The notes beneath the pieces were generated by a model. That model saw nothing but the letters and a program-made list of their open reading frames with translations. It ran no database searches and was not told the origin of the DNA. Below are positions 48,367 to 57,800 of a stretch of DNA of 64,000 nucleotides, piece by piece (the first letter of the stretch is position 1; each line of letters starts with the position of its first letter). This DNA is from Vibrio campbellii CAIM 519 = NBRC 15631 = ATCC 25920 (GTDB lineage: Bacteria; Pseudomonadota; Gammaproteobacteria; Enterobacterales; Vibrionaceae). Both the position numbers and the translations under genes were made by a program. Location of the stretch: contig NZ_CP015864.1 in the NCBI RefSeq assembly GCF_002163755.1, positions 1,550,001-1,614,000 of the forward strand, in the 5' to 3' direction.

Positions 48367-49428
48367 TTATGTCTTAAAATGTGTTTTGTCCAACTGATGT
48401 TTTTTTAGTTTGTCATACAAGGTTTTGCGCGACACTTGTAATTCTAGTTGAACCTCTTTGAGTCTGCCTCTGTGTCGTTGCAAGGCGTCAAACAACAAGC
48501 AGTATTCAAAGTGTTCTGTGCGTTGAGTCATACTTTGGATTTCGATGCTCTTTTCACTGCTCCAATCCTCCATACGAAACACATCGGGTTTTAGCGCTCT
48601 TAACTCCGCAAATTGCCTCAATTGTTTGATGTTTTCAGGCCAATCGAGTTCCGTAACCAGTTTTACCTCATCGAGACTAATCTGAGGGGGTTGGAGTTGA
48701 TAGCGACTCGCGGCGTGACGCACAAAGTGTTTGTATAGGGGACCGATGTCTTCTTTGCGTTCATTCAAGCTTGGCATACGAATCATCTTTACTGAGCTTT
48801 CAATGCCTTTGTCGACTGTGTTGGCTGCACCAAAGACACGTTGCAGTTTTGGGTGTTCAAATAAGCATTGCCACTGTTTTGTCGAGATGTGTTCTGCACT
48901 GTGCAGGTACAGACTGCAATGGCTTTTACCGTCCGTAAGATGATGTACGGCTTTGTCTAGTGCATCGAGAGAAAGTTCGTACAAATCATCGCCAGAAGTA
49001 ATGAACAATTCATTTTCCGGTGTGGCGTGAATATCGTGAGCAAACTGCGCAGCCAGTCTTCTTCCTGTTCCATCTTCACCGACAAAAATCAGCGGTTGGT
49101 GGAGCGGAGTGCTGATCAAGGTACGGCGAATGTCGACCATGGCTTGGCTGTGACCAATCATCTTGGGACCAACATGGGTTTGCATGTCGAGTTCTTTTTT
49201 AAGCCAGACGTTTTCTTGTAATAAGGCCAACTTGTCGCCAGCGTTATTAAGTGACTTAAGTAACTGTTCGGTAGAGAAGGGTTTTTCGAGAAAATCGTAC
49301 GCACCACTCTTCATCGCTTCAACTGCGTTTGGAAAGCAAGTGACGTCAATCCCTTCGATTAATAGCGCTTGAGTAACCGCATCACGGATATGGGGTTCAT
49401 CATCAACAAAGAAAACGGGATTATGCAT
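48367..49428 (-). CDS. NtrC/DctD-like regulator lacking the phospho-acceptor region, with degenerate AAA+ domain
   Basis: A 353-residue protein, about 90 shorter than DctD-type regulators. The receiver begins normally (VFFVDDEPHIRDAVTQALLIEG) but jumps from CFPNAVEA directly to MKSGAYDFLEKPFS. About 50 residues are missing, including the strand that carries the phosphorylated Asp. The AAA+ part has FVGEDGTGRRLAA in place of the Walker A GExGTGKE, LYLHSAEHIS in place of Walker B, and no GAFTGA loop, so sigma-54 activation is not expected. The Fis-type C-terminal DNA-binding helix-turn-helix (GRLKEVQLELQVSRKTLYDKLKK) is intact. The start overlaps the kinase gene's end by 8 bases. Confidence 0.88.
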   Translation of the reverse strand: MHNPVFFVDDEPHIRDAVTQALLIEGIDVTCFPNAVEAMKSGAYDFLEKPFSTEQLLKSLNNAGDKLALLQENVWLKKELDMQTHVGPKMIGHSQAMVDIRRTLISTPLHQPLIFVGEDGTGRRLAAQFAHDIHATPENELFITSGDDLYELSLDALDKAVHHLTDGKSHCSLYLHSAEHISTKQWQCLFEHPKLQRVFGAANTVDKGIESSVKMIRMPSLNERKEDIGPLYKHFVRHAASRYQLQPPQISLDEVKLVTELDWPENIKQLRQFAELRALKPDVFRMEDWSSEKSIEIQSMTQRTEHFEYCLLFDALQRHRGRLKEVQLELQVSRKTLYDKLKKHQLDKTHFKT

Positions 49429-51292
49429 GAGAGTGTTCCTCTGCAGGACGAGGTGGGACTAAAGGCACGCTGACAATAAAGGTCATGCCGCCTGACTGCT
49501 GGGATTGCGTATCTATATCACTGAAAGCACTACGATTGTAAGCATTGTGATTGTAAGCACTGAGAGAGCCTTGATAGCTTTCTAAAATACGTTTTGAAAT
49601 GGTTAAACCCAGCCCAAGTCCCTCAGGTTTAGTGGTGAAAAATGGATCGAATACTTTGGCTAATGCTTGTTCTGACATACCAGGTCCGTTGTCGGAAATC
49701 AGAATATCGCAGTTGCTTTCATTGCATTGTATCGCGATCGAAATTTGTGGATCGACACAGTGTCCTTCCATCGCTTGGGCTGCATTATGGAAGAGATTTA
49801 TCAGTACTTGCTCTAGCTCGACGCTGTGAATGGCGAGTTTCACGTCGCATTCAATGTTTGGCACTTTTAGCGTCACCCCTTGTTTGATCAGCTTGCTGCT
49901 CAGAATGCGCGTTGCGTTCTGTACCGCATCGTGTAGCACGGACACTTCGTTGTGCGAGTTGTTGTCCGTTTTGCGCGTAAAGACTTTCAAACGAGCAATA
50001 ACTTCGGCAATGGTGTCATTGAGAGAAAGCATTTTGCCGAGATTATCTGTCACCATAGAGTAGCGTTCCATCGCCATCAAACGTTGAGAGTTTTCTGTAT
50101 AGGTGCGAAGTGCAGCAAGTGGTTGGTTGATTTCATGATTGATGCTGGCAGACAGCTCGCCCAGTAGTGCGAGTTTCGCGGCTTGAGTGAGCTCTTGTTG
50201 GGTTTGCTTAAGTGCTTGCTGACTCTGTTCATATTGGTGCACGGTTTGTTGCAGCTGGTGGTTGGCTTGGCTCAGTACTATGGTGCGTTCCGTGACCTTT
50301 TCTTCCAAGTTTGTATTCATATTTGCTAATCGTGCTTTATTGACCAGCATTTGAAACCACGCTAAGGCTATTAGGCCAACGAGCGAATACAGCAAAAGGT
50401 AAATCACATCCGCTTGCAATACCGCAGCAAACACTTCTTGTTGGCTAATCAGAGCGACAACACGAAAACCTTTGTCGAATAAGTTTGTTGCGTAAGCGAG
50501 GTAGTTGGGTGAAACCAATAGCTGATTGTTTTTAAACTGCGTCGCGCCACTTTGCCCAGTCAACTCGCCACGATATTGAGGCAAGGTATCACCGTATTGT
50601 TGAGTCTGGTTAAGCTCTCGTTTTGCCTGTTCAGACAATGGGAATAGGGCTCGGTAGCGCCAATCGGGCAAGTTGCTCATGAAGACGACATCGTGCACAC
50701 CGGTAACCAGTAACCCACCATTTTCTTGGGTTAAACCTTTTTCGAGTTGCTCCAAGTTTACTTTAACCGTAATCACGCCTGCGACTTCGCCTCCAACCCA
50801 AAGCGGGGATGAGAAAAAGTAGCCGCGTTTATTGGAACGTACGCCAAGGGCAACGTACTGAGCTTTCTCCCCATTTAAAGCGTGTTGAAAGTATGGACGG
50901 AAGGCAAAGTTCGAGCCCACAAAGCTGTCGTCTTGCTGGTAGTTACTCGATGCGATAACTAAGCCGGTGTTGTCATGCACGTAAATGGTGTCAGCAAGGC
51001 TTTGTGCTAACCAATCGGCGAGTAATAGGTTAAGTGATTCTGATGGTTTGCCTACTTTGACGGCATCAAGCAATCTTGGATCATGGCTGAGTAAGTTCGG
51101 GATTTGCTCAAACTTTGCCAATTCATAATCGATTTCTTGGGCGACCTGTGAAGCTTGAGTTTGTAACTTGCTTTGCCACTGATCATGTTGATGTTGGGTT
51201 GCGTATTTATGGGTCAACATCAGCCCGATCAAACCGATGGCGAGCAAGACCAACAAAAAATGGCGCAGAGCTTTTGGGTTAAGTAGGTTCAC
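49421..51292 (-). CDS. DctB-like sensor histidine kinase
   Basis: A 623-residue membrane kinase. An N-terminal helix and a second one near residue 300 enclose a double-Cache periplasmic domain (DTIYVHDNTGLVIASSN, FAFRPYFQHALNG, YFFSSPLWVGGEVAGVI). A coiled coil, the phospho-His motif SINHEINQPLAAL and a HATPase with NLFHNAAQAM, DNGPGM and GLGLGLTISKRIL follow. This is the DctB layout, whose ligands are usually small carboxylates. The HEINQP motif is intact, so it should autophosphorylate, but the adjacent regulator lacks its acceptor Asp. Confidence 0.92.
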   Translation of the reverse strand: MNLLNPKALRHFLLVLLAIGLIGLMLTHKYATQHQHDQWQSKLQTQASQVAQEIDYELAKFEQIPNLLSHDPRLLDAVKVGKPSESLNLLLADWLAQSLADTIYVHDNTGLVIASSNYQQDDSFVGSNFAFRPYFQHALNGEKAQYVALGVRSNKRGYFFSSPLWVGGEVAGVITVKVNLEQLEKGLTQENGGLLVTGVHDVVFMSNLPDWRYRALFPLSEQAKRELNQTQQYGDTLPQYRGELTGQSGATQFKNNQLLVSPNYLAYATNLFDKGFRVVALISQQEVFAAVLQADVIYLLLYSLVGLIALAWFQMLVNKARLANMNTNLEEKVTERTIVLSQANHQLQQTVHQYEQSQQALKQTQQELTQAAKLALLGELSASINHEINQPLAALRTYTENSQRLMAMERYSMVTDNLGKMLSLNDTIAEVIARLKVFTRKTDNNSHNEVSVLHDAVQNATRILSSKLIKQGVTLKVPNIECDVKLAIHSVELEQVLINLFHNAAQAMEGHCVDPQISIAIQCNESNCDILISDNGPGMSEQALAKVFDPFFTTKPEGLGLGLTISKRILESYQGSLSAYNHNAYNRSAFSDIDTQSQQSGGMTFIVSVPLVPPRPAEEHSHA

Positions 51293-51460
51293 GGTTGGCT
51301 CACTTTTTTAAAGCTATGTTATCAAAAGGCATTTAATGATGCTGTGAGCTTCTGCGACAACGTGACACAGCACAAAACTGTAATCAGGGTTCTTGCTTGC
51401 CGACCTTGTATTTCCTTAGTATCGGGCGCACAATCGACAAAAACGAGTGAAGGAGTGAAG

Positions 51461-52096
51461 ATGGAACTTGCTGATATTCGTCGTGAGTACACAAAAGGTG
51501 GCCTGCGTCGTAAAGATTTAAAAGCAGATCCGATTGATCAATTTAACCTATGGTTAGAGCAAGCGGTACAAGCGGGGCTAACGGATCCTACGGCGATGAC
51601 GGTCGCAACAGTGGACGAAAACGGCATGCCGTTTCAACGTATCGTGCTGCTAAAAAGTGTCGATAAAGATGGCTTTGTGTTCTACACCAACTTGGGCAGC
51701 CGTAAAGCGCAGCAGCTTGAGCACAACAGTAACATCAGCCTGCATTTCCCATGGCATCCCCTTGAGCGTCAGGTTCACATCACGGGCGTGGCAGAAAAGC
51801 TAACGCCGATGGAGAACATGAAGTACTTCACTTCTCGCCCGAAAGAGAGCCAATTAGCAGCGATCGCGAGCAAGCAAAGCAGCCGTATCTCTGCACGTGG
51901 CGTATTGGAAGGTAAGTTTTTAGAGCTGAAGCAGAAGTTTGCTAAAGGTGAGATTCCTATGCCGACCTTCTGGGGTGGTTTCCGCGTTAAGCCACAAAGC
52001 ATTGAGTTCTGGCAAGGCGGTGAACACCGTCTGCATGACCGCTTCTTGTTCTCAAATCAAGAAGGTGAGTGGGACATCGACCGTCTTGCGCCGTAG
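51461..52096 (+). CDS. pdxH: Pyridoxamine 5'-phosphate oxidase
   Basis: A 211-residue FMN enzyme of vitamin B6 metabolism: it oxidises pyridoxamine or pyridoxine phosphate to pyridoxal phosphate. Family motifs: ELADIRREYTKGGLRRKDL at the start, MTVATVDENGMPFQRIVLLK, FYTNLGSRKAQQL, IASKQSSRI (typically AS-QSS), and the C-terminal EFWQGGEHRLHDRF followed by LAP. The ATG at 51461 is preceded by AAGGAG, which rules out the longer upstream frame. Followed by a strong terminator. Confidence 0.96.
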   Translation: MELADIRREYTKGGLRRKDLKADPIDQFNLWLEQAVQAGLTDPTAMTVATVDENGMPFQRIVLLKSVDKDGFVFYTNLGSRKAQQLEHNSNISLHFPWHPLERQVHITGVAEKLTPMENMKYFTSRPKESQLAAIASKQSSRISARGVLEGKFLELKQKFAKGEIPMPTFWGGFRVKPQSIEFWQGGEHRLHDRFLFSNQEGEWDIDRLAP

Positions 52097-52116
52097 TCAC
52101 TTCGATGACGAGATAA

Positions 52117-52150
52117 AAAACACCGCCGCAATGGGCGGTGTTTTTGTTTT
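52117..52150 (+). terminator. Terminator after pdxH
   Basis: CACCGCC pairs with GGCGGTG over a six-base loop, extended by an A/T run pairing, followed by TTTTTGTTTT. Lies between converging genes. Confidence 0.92.
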
Positions 52151-52163
52151 CTAGTTTGGAAGT

Positions 52164-52883
52164 TCAACGTTCGCCGTTGAGAACAACAGACAACTGATGT
52201 TTAAGCAGCGTCTTTGGCACGATGGAGCCGTAACCTGCTTCCATCGCTTTATCGATAAGCTCGTTCTTACTATTGGCTTCAAATTTGGTGCGCAGACGAG
52301 CGACATGCCCTTCTACTGTCTTGGTTGAAATCCCCATCACCTGAGAGATAAATTGCGGTTTCTTACCATAGAGCAGTAAGAACAGCGTTTCTTGCTCGCG
52401 GCAGGTCAGCTTTTCTGGCTCAGGTTTAAGATTAGAAAAACGGAAGATAGAATGTTGATTTGGTGCACCACCAATAGCTCGGCAAACCCAATAGCCGACT
52501 TCAATCACAGCGGTATCCGTTAGCTCGCGACCATAAAAGATGGTGCCAATGATGTTGCCGTCTTCATCTCTCCAAGGTGTCTTGGTAAAAATGTGCGCGC
52601 GCCAATGGCCATCTGGATAAGGATGTATATCAAGGATCTTCAGCGACTCGCCGGTTTCAATCACATGCTTGTCTTGTTCTTGAAAGTCTTGGGCGCACTC
52701 AATGGTAGGGCTAGCCATTTCGAAGTCTGTCTTACCGATACAAGCTTCGGGCGAATCGTACCCAATTAACTCGGCGTATTCCTGATTCACATAGCGGAAT
52801 ACCGAATCTTTATCTTTGCACCCCCAACAACCCGGTAGCTGTCGAAGGAGCGACTGTTCTATGGTATTGACTGGAATATTCAC
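52164..52883 (-). CDS. PAS-domain LuxR-family transcriptional regulator
   Basis: A 239-residue regulator. An N-terminal PAS domain (CWGCKDKDSVFRYVNQEYAE, GKTDFEMASP, HWRAHIFTKTPWRDEDGNIIG) precedes a LuxR helix-turn-helix (LTCREQETLFLLLYGKKPQF, ISQVMGISTKTVEGHVARLR). The receptor part has conserved Cys20 and Cys22 of unknown role. Such proteins often respond to small molecules or redox. No autoinducer-binding domain is present. Transcribed alone; an RctB-type site lies about 90 bases upstream of its start. Confidence 0.88.
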   Translation of the reverse strand: MNIPVNTIEQSLLRQLPGCWGCKDKDSVFRYVNQEYAELIGYDSPEACIGKTDFEMASPTIECAQDFQEQDKHVIETGESLKILDIHPYPDGHWRAHIFTKTPWRDEDGNIIGTIFYGRELTDTAVIEVGYWVCRAIGGAPNQHSIFRFSNLKPEPEKLTCREQETLFLLLYGKKPQFISQVMGISTKTVEGHVARLRTKFEANSKNELIDKAMEAGYGSIVPKTLLKHQLSVVLNGER

Positions 52884-52963
52884 AAGGGACTCACTACTGC
52901 TATATCGCCTGCATGATTACAGGTCGTTCCCTCACTTTGCTTTGCCTGCGTTTACATTATCGC

Positions 52964-52986
52964 ATTACCTTGATCATGCTTTCGAG
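52964..52986 (-). other. RctB-type site upstream of the LuxR gene
   Basis: Read leftward: CGAAAGCATGATCAAGG, core at 52971-52977, identical over 17 bases to the ori2 control-region site with core 25872-25878. Confidence 0.74.
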
Positions 52987-53114
52987 AATCGCGCCAGATA
53001 GAACTGGAAGAGAGAAGGTCTATCAAGATAGCTCTGCGTGATAATTAACGTCAGGATACAGTGAGATGTCCGATATATTAGCAGCTTATGCCATTGTTTT
53101 CATTGGCGATAGAC

Positions 53115-53330
53115 AAAAAAAAGCCAGCCTGAAGACGGGCTGGCAACACAAGATATAATCTTGTCGACGTGTAGAAGAGGTTCTAAATTACGTAGTGAGG
53201 GTCTGCTAAGTAAGTTAGAGGTATCAAGTAGATACCGATGAGCTCAGGGTCGTATGCATCCTAGAGCTCGAGGTCTAATGTATTGAATCGAGAAGAGGTT
53301 AGTAAGGGGGGAAATCCCTCTATGCCACTG
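53115..53330 (-). ncRNA. Candidate small RNA ending in an intrinsic terminator
   Basis: A leftward terminator (GCCAGCC pairing with GGCTGGC, then eight T read on the minus strand) ends at 53115. It is separated by about 230 bases from the LuxR gene on one side and about 500 bases from the AraC gene on the other. It therefore cannot belong to a conventional gene. The body contains inverted pieces such as GAGCTC motifs. I do not recognise a known Vibrio sRNA; the 5' end is a guess. A 26-codon frame (MKMHINVKGKMKITIERARN...) at 53400-53320 just upstream has no clear ribosome binding site. Confidence 0.42.
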
Positions 53331-53497
53331 TTTTTCGGGCATTTCGTGCGCGTTCGATCGTAATTTTCATCTTACCTTTTACATTAATGTGCATTTTCAT
53401 TGCTAGGATCTTTGCTAAGTGTTTGTCTCACCTTTGGTAATTTTTGCTATCTGCCCGTTTTTGTTAAAAAAATTGGTTGCACATTGACCGTAAGTTA

Positions 53498-53538
53498 CTC
53501 TTACATGATCATCGTTCCGGAACTATGATCATGTAGAG
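53498..53538. other. Head-to-head pair of RctB-type sites
   Basis: ATGATCATCGTTCC and GGAACTATGATCAT abut to form a near-perfect inverted repeat with cores at 53505 and 53525. GGAACTATGATCATG is identical to the first iteron of ori2 (core 25306). Confidence 0.76.
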
Positions 53539-53654
53539 AGCCTTGATTCGTGTTGGTTTGATCTTGTGCGATTGACTCGGGGAGGAGTTGCAACCCAACC
53601 GAGAAGGTATATGATGCCAAGGTGTAAGCTGACCGTGTAAAGACGACTGTTGAA

Positions 53655-54467
53655 ATGAGTAACCCAGATAACCCGAAAGCCCCGCTGCATAAAGAGATCA
53701 TGCTGCCTAAGCCAGCAGAATTGATCACGCTTCCGTCTTATATGGAATGCCATGATCATGCTTACACCCAGATCGTGATCGGCTTGAAAGGGCAAGCGGA
53801 ATTTGAAGTGCGTGGACAGGGCAATCTGGTTGGTCCGGGACAAGGTTGTATCGTAACAGCGTCTTCTGATCATGCTTTCGGCGGCGTGATTCATCAATCA
53901 GATATTTTGGTGCTCAATATGCCAAAGCCAGCCAATGATGACTCCGAGATGCTGCAGAAAATCAACAATCTAGAGCGTTCTCATCTTTACTTCCAGTTGG
54001 ATGGTCAAATCCAAAAGCTGATTCAGATGCTGGTGCAAGAGATGCGTAATCACCCAGATGACCTACTGCTAAGCCGTGCGTGTAACGATACTGTGATCGC
54101 TCTGATGCAGCGTCATATCTCAGCATTTGAAACGTCGAGGAAAGAGTCTCGCTTTGATCTGGATGCGATTGACCGTTACATCGAGCAGCACTTGAGCCAC
54201 AAAATCAGTGTGGCGCAGCTGGCGGGCAGTGTGTTTTTGGGCGAAAGCCAGTTCCACAGTTTATTTAAAGATCAGATGGGCATTACGCCGCATCAGTATG
54301 TGCTAGGTAAACGTATTGATATGGCGCGTGACTTAATTGAACAAGGTCACCTTACGCTTGGACAAATTGCTGAATTTACTGGTTTCTCGAGCCAAAGTAC
54401 CTTTACGCATACTTTTACTCGTTTACAAGGGTTATCGCCTTCTCAGTATAAGAAACAGGTTGGCTAA
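53655..54467 (+). CDS. AraC-family regulator, probable proline-utilisation activator
   Basis: A 270-residue regulator. A cupin sensor domain (YMECHDHAYTQIVIGLKGQAEFEV, about 29-53) precedes two helix-turn-helix units (ISVAQLAGSVFLGESQFHSLF and LGQIAEFTGFSSQSTFTHTFTRLQG, about 190-260). It lies 400 bases upstream of putA in the same direction; in Vibrio the put genes have a dedicated activator (PutR), and this gene is the candidate. The PutA here has no DNA-binding domain, so a separate regulator is expected. Three RctB-type cores lie within its first 220 bases (53722 with one mismatch, 53753, 53867). Confidence 0.88.
   Translation: MSNPDNPKAPLHKEIMLPKPAELITLPSYMECHDHAYTQIVIGLKGQAEFEVRGQGNLVGPGQGCIVTASSDHAFGGVIHQSDILVLNMPKPANDDSEMLQKINNLERSHLYFQLDGQIQKLIQMLVQEMRNHPDDLLLSRACNDTVIALMQRHISAFETSRKESRFDLDAIDRYIEQHLSHKISVAQLAGSVFLGESQFHSLFKDQMGITPHQYVLGKRIDMARDLIEQGHLTLGQIAEFTGFSSQSTFTHTFTRLQGLSPSQYKKQVG
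53715..53880 (-). other. Three RctB-type sites inside the AraC gene
   Basis: Read leftward: GGAAGCGTGATCA (one mismatch, 53722-53728), GTAAGCATGATCAT (53753-53759, same as iteron four) and CGAAAGCATGATCA (53867-53873, full match). All three have the same orientation, so they form a second iteron-like row. Confidence 0.7.
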
Positions 54468-54497
54468 TTATATTGGTATAGTTGCTTATATGATGAC

Positions 54498-54524
54498 AGC
54501 CGCGCATGAGTCGCGGCTTTTTTG
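54498..54524 (+). terminator. Terminator of the AraC gene
   Basis: AGCCGCG pairs with CGCGGCT over seven bases, followed by six T. Confidence 0.9.
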
Positions 54525-54867
54525 TGCTTGCGTTTTGTACAGGAAAGTCGAACTTTTTTGCGTAATTCTCCGAAAGTTTTCATTGTTTTTGTCCGTTCCT
54601 CACAAAAGCGCAATCTAAATCCTTCTTATTCAAACAAAAATTGCTCAAAACCTATCTGTCTTTGTTGTAAATGACAGGCAAAGATGAATTTTTACAACAC
54701 AATATATTATGTAATTGCGTGTGACTATGTAGATGTTTTGTTATAAAAGCGAGTTTTTAGCAAAAAGCTCGGAGTTTTTGACAAGTATTCTTCTCGGGCT
54801 CAAAATACACTGCCAGCCATTGATGATCCTCGAAGCGGTTTTCGAGGAGAGAGATTGAGGAAAACGC
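54525..54867 (+). promoter_or_regulatory. putA upstream region
   Basis: About 340 AT-rich bases without a coding frame. A hairpin CCTCGAA / TTCGAGG at 54828-54847 overlaps the approach to the putA ribosome binding site and could affect translation. A GTGTGA word at 54719-54724 may be half a CRP site; this is weak. Confidence 0.5.
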
Positions 54868-57800
54868 ATGTTTACTGCAACGAATGTGTTAACACCGGAA
54901 TTTATCGAGCAGCCGCTTGATAAGTTGTGGTCACTGATCTCGCCATTGTACATGGTGGACGAGTCTCAATGGCTAGAGCAATTATTGCCACTAGCGACGC
55001 CGACAGCGGAAGAAAAATCGGCAATCACGACCCAAACAACCCAGCTTATCGAAGCCATCCGTGCGGATAAGAAGTCAATTCAGATGATTGATGCGCTACT
55101 GCTGGAATACAGCTTAGATACTCATGAAGGTATCTTGCTGATGTGTCTTGCAGAAGCATTGATGCGTATTCCGGATTCTGCGACAGCGGATGCACTGATT
55201 AAAGACAAGTTAAGCGTTGCTGACTGGAAATCTCATCTTAAGAGTTCTGATTCGGTTTTCGTAAACGCGTCAACTTGGGGCTTAATGCTAACGGGTAAAG
55301 TGATTGACCTTGGTGAGCAAGTAACCCAGAGCCCAGGTCAGGCTGTAAACCGTCTGGTGAACAAATTCTCAGAACCTGTGATTCGTAAAGCCATGTATCA
55401 GGCAATGAAGATCATGGGTCATCAGTTTGTACGTGGTCGTACGATTGAAGAAGCGCAGAAGAACGGTCGCCCAATGCGCGACAAAGGTTTCACTTACTCA
55501 TTTGATATGTTGGGTGAAGCGGCGCTAACCACGGCAGACGCAAGCAAGTATTTCAAAGACTACCTAATGGCGATTGAAGCCGTTGGTCGCGAAACGTACG
55601 GTAGCGATACAAGCCCTGCACCTTCTGTTTCTATCAAGCTTTCTGCACTTCACCCACGTTATGAAGTGGCGAATGAAGAACGCGTGATGACAGAGCTTTA
55701 CGACACCTTAACGCAACTGCTCAAGCGCGCTATCGAAGTGGATGTTGCCATTACTATTGACGCAGAAGAAGCGGACCGTCTTGAGCTGTCACTAAAACTG
55801 TTTGAAAAACTGTACCGCAGCGACCTTTTGAAAGGCTGGGGCAAGTTTGGTCTGGTAGTTCAAGCCTACTCGAAACGTGCATTGCCTGTATTGGTATGGC
55901 TAAACGGTCTAGCGAAAGAGCAGGGTGATTTGATCCCGCTTCGTCTAGTAAAAGGCGCGTACTGGGACAGCGAAATCAAGTGGTCACAACAAGCAGGTTA
56001 CGAGAACTACCCAGTTTACACGCGCAAAGAAGCGACGGATGTTGCTTACTTAGCTTGTGCGCGTTTCCTACTGAGTGAAGGCGTGCGCGGTAATATCTTC
56101 CCGCAGTTTGCTAGTCACAACGCGCACACTGTTACGGCGATTGCTGTAATGGCAGAGCACAAAGATTACGAATTCCAACGTCTGCATGGTATGGGCGATT
56201 CGCTTTATAACCATGTGATGGACACTTATGGTCAGCCAGTACGTATTTACGCGCCAGTCGGTAGCCATGCGGATCTACTGCCTTACTTGGTTCGTCGCTT
56301 ACTAGAAAACGGCGCGAACAGTTCGTTTGTGCATCGTTTGGTGGACGCGCGTTGTCCGATTTCAGAGCTGACGCATCACCCTGTTGATGTGTTGACCTCG
56401 TTTGAGACCTTGCACAACGGTCAAATTCCAATGCCAACCGGCATCTTCCCAGAGCGCAAAAACTCGCACGGTGTGAACGTTGATATCGATAGCGAAGCGA
56501 AGCCGTTTGAAGCGCAGGTTGAAAGCTTCCTAACCCAGAATTGGACTGCGGGTCCGATCATCAACGGCGAAAAACATGCCGAAAGCATGATCAAGGAAAA
56601 CTCCGCAGAGATCATTACTGCCCCTTACGATCGTCGTATTGAAGTGGGTCAGGTGGCTTTTGCAAGCCTTGATCATGTTTCCGCTGCAATCGAAGCGGCT
56701 GATGCTGCATTCCCAGAGTGGAAAGGTACTGCAATTGAACAAAAAGCGGCGTGCCTAGATAAGCTTGCGGATCTGATGGAAGAAAACTTGGCTGAGCTGG
56801 TGGCGATTTGTCACCAAGAAGCGGGCAAGACTATCCATGACAGCATTGATGAAGTGCGTGAAGCGGTCGACTTCTGTCGTTACTACGCAAAGCAAGCGCA
56901 AAATCTTCAGCCGTTTGAGCTAGATGGTTTTGATGGCGTGAAACGCATTTCTAGCCGCGAAGGGCTTGGCGTATTCGTTTGTATCAGTCCATGGAACTTC
57001 CCATTAGCGATCTTCCTTGGTCAAGTCACAGCGGCATTGGTTGCAGGTAACACAGTTGTGGCTAAGCCCGCTGAGCAAACTAGCTTAATTGCGGCGCGTG
57101 CGATCGAATTGATGTTAGAAGCTGGTTTCCCGGCAGGTGTGATTCAGCTATTGCCGGGTCGTGGTGGTGAAATTGGTCATGCACTAACCTCTCACGATGC
57201 GATTGCAGGTGTGGCATTCACTGGTTCGACAGCAACGGCACAGCGCATCAACGTGACGCTTGCCGAGCGCAGCGCTAAGCCAGTCCCGTTTATCGCTGAA
57301 ACTGGCGGTCAAAACGCCATGATTGTGGATAGTACGGCGCTACCAGAGCAAGTTGTGCGTGATGTGATTCGTTCCGCTTTCGCTTCTGCTGGTCAACGTT
57401 GTTCTGCCCTGCGCGTTCTGTTCGTTCAAGAAGACGTTGCGGATCGCATCATCAACCTTATCCAAGGTGCAATGAATGAACTGCATGTTGGTATTCCTTA
57501 CCTACACAAAACCGATGTGGGTCCGGTTATCGACATCAATGCAAAGAACAAACTCCTTGCTCACCTAGAGCACATGACAAGTACGCAAACCAAAGTTGCT
57601 CAATTGCAGTTGGATGAAGCGTGTCAGCACGGTGATTTTGTATCACCAAGTGCGTTCGAAATCTCGGGCATTGATGTTCTGAAAGAAGAGCAATTCGGTC
57701 CTATCTTGCACATTGTTCGCTTTAAAGCGTCTGAGTTGCCAAATGTGGTTGAGCAAATCAACCAAACTGGTTTTGGTCTCACAATGGGCATCCACAGCCG

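Larger units (their letters stand above)
52884..53654. other. 770-base region with RctB-type sites and a leftward terminator
   Basis: No conventional gene. It contains RctB-type sites at 52971, 53505 and 53525, a terminator hairpin facing left (53115-53144), and a possible 26-codon leftward frame at 53320-53400. This is unusual density for a Vibrio intergenic region and suggests a small RNA plus replication-control sites. Confidence 0.55.

Noticed and set aside
53320..53400. 26-codon leftward frame as a confirmed gene
   Set aside because: No ribosome binding site; mentioned only within the small RNA candidate.
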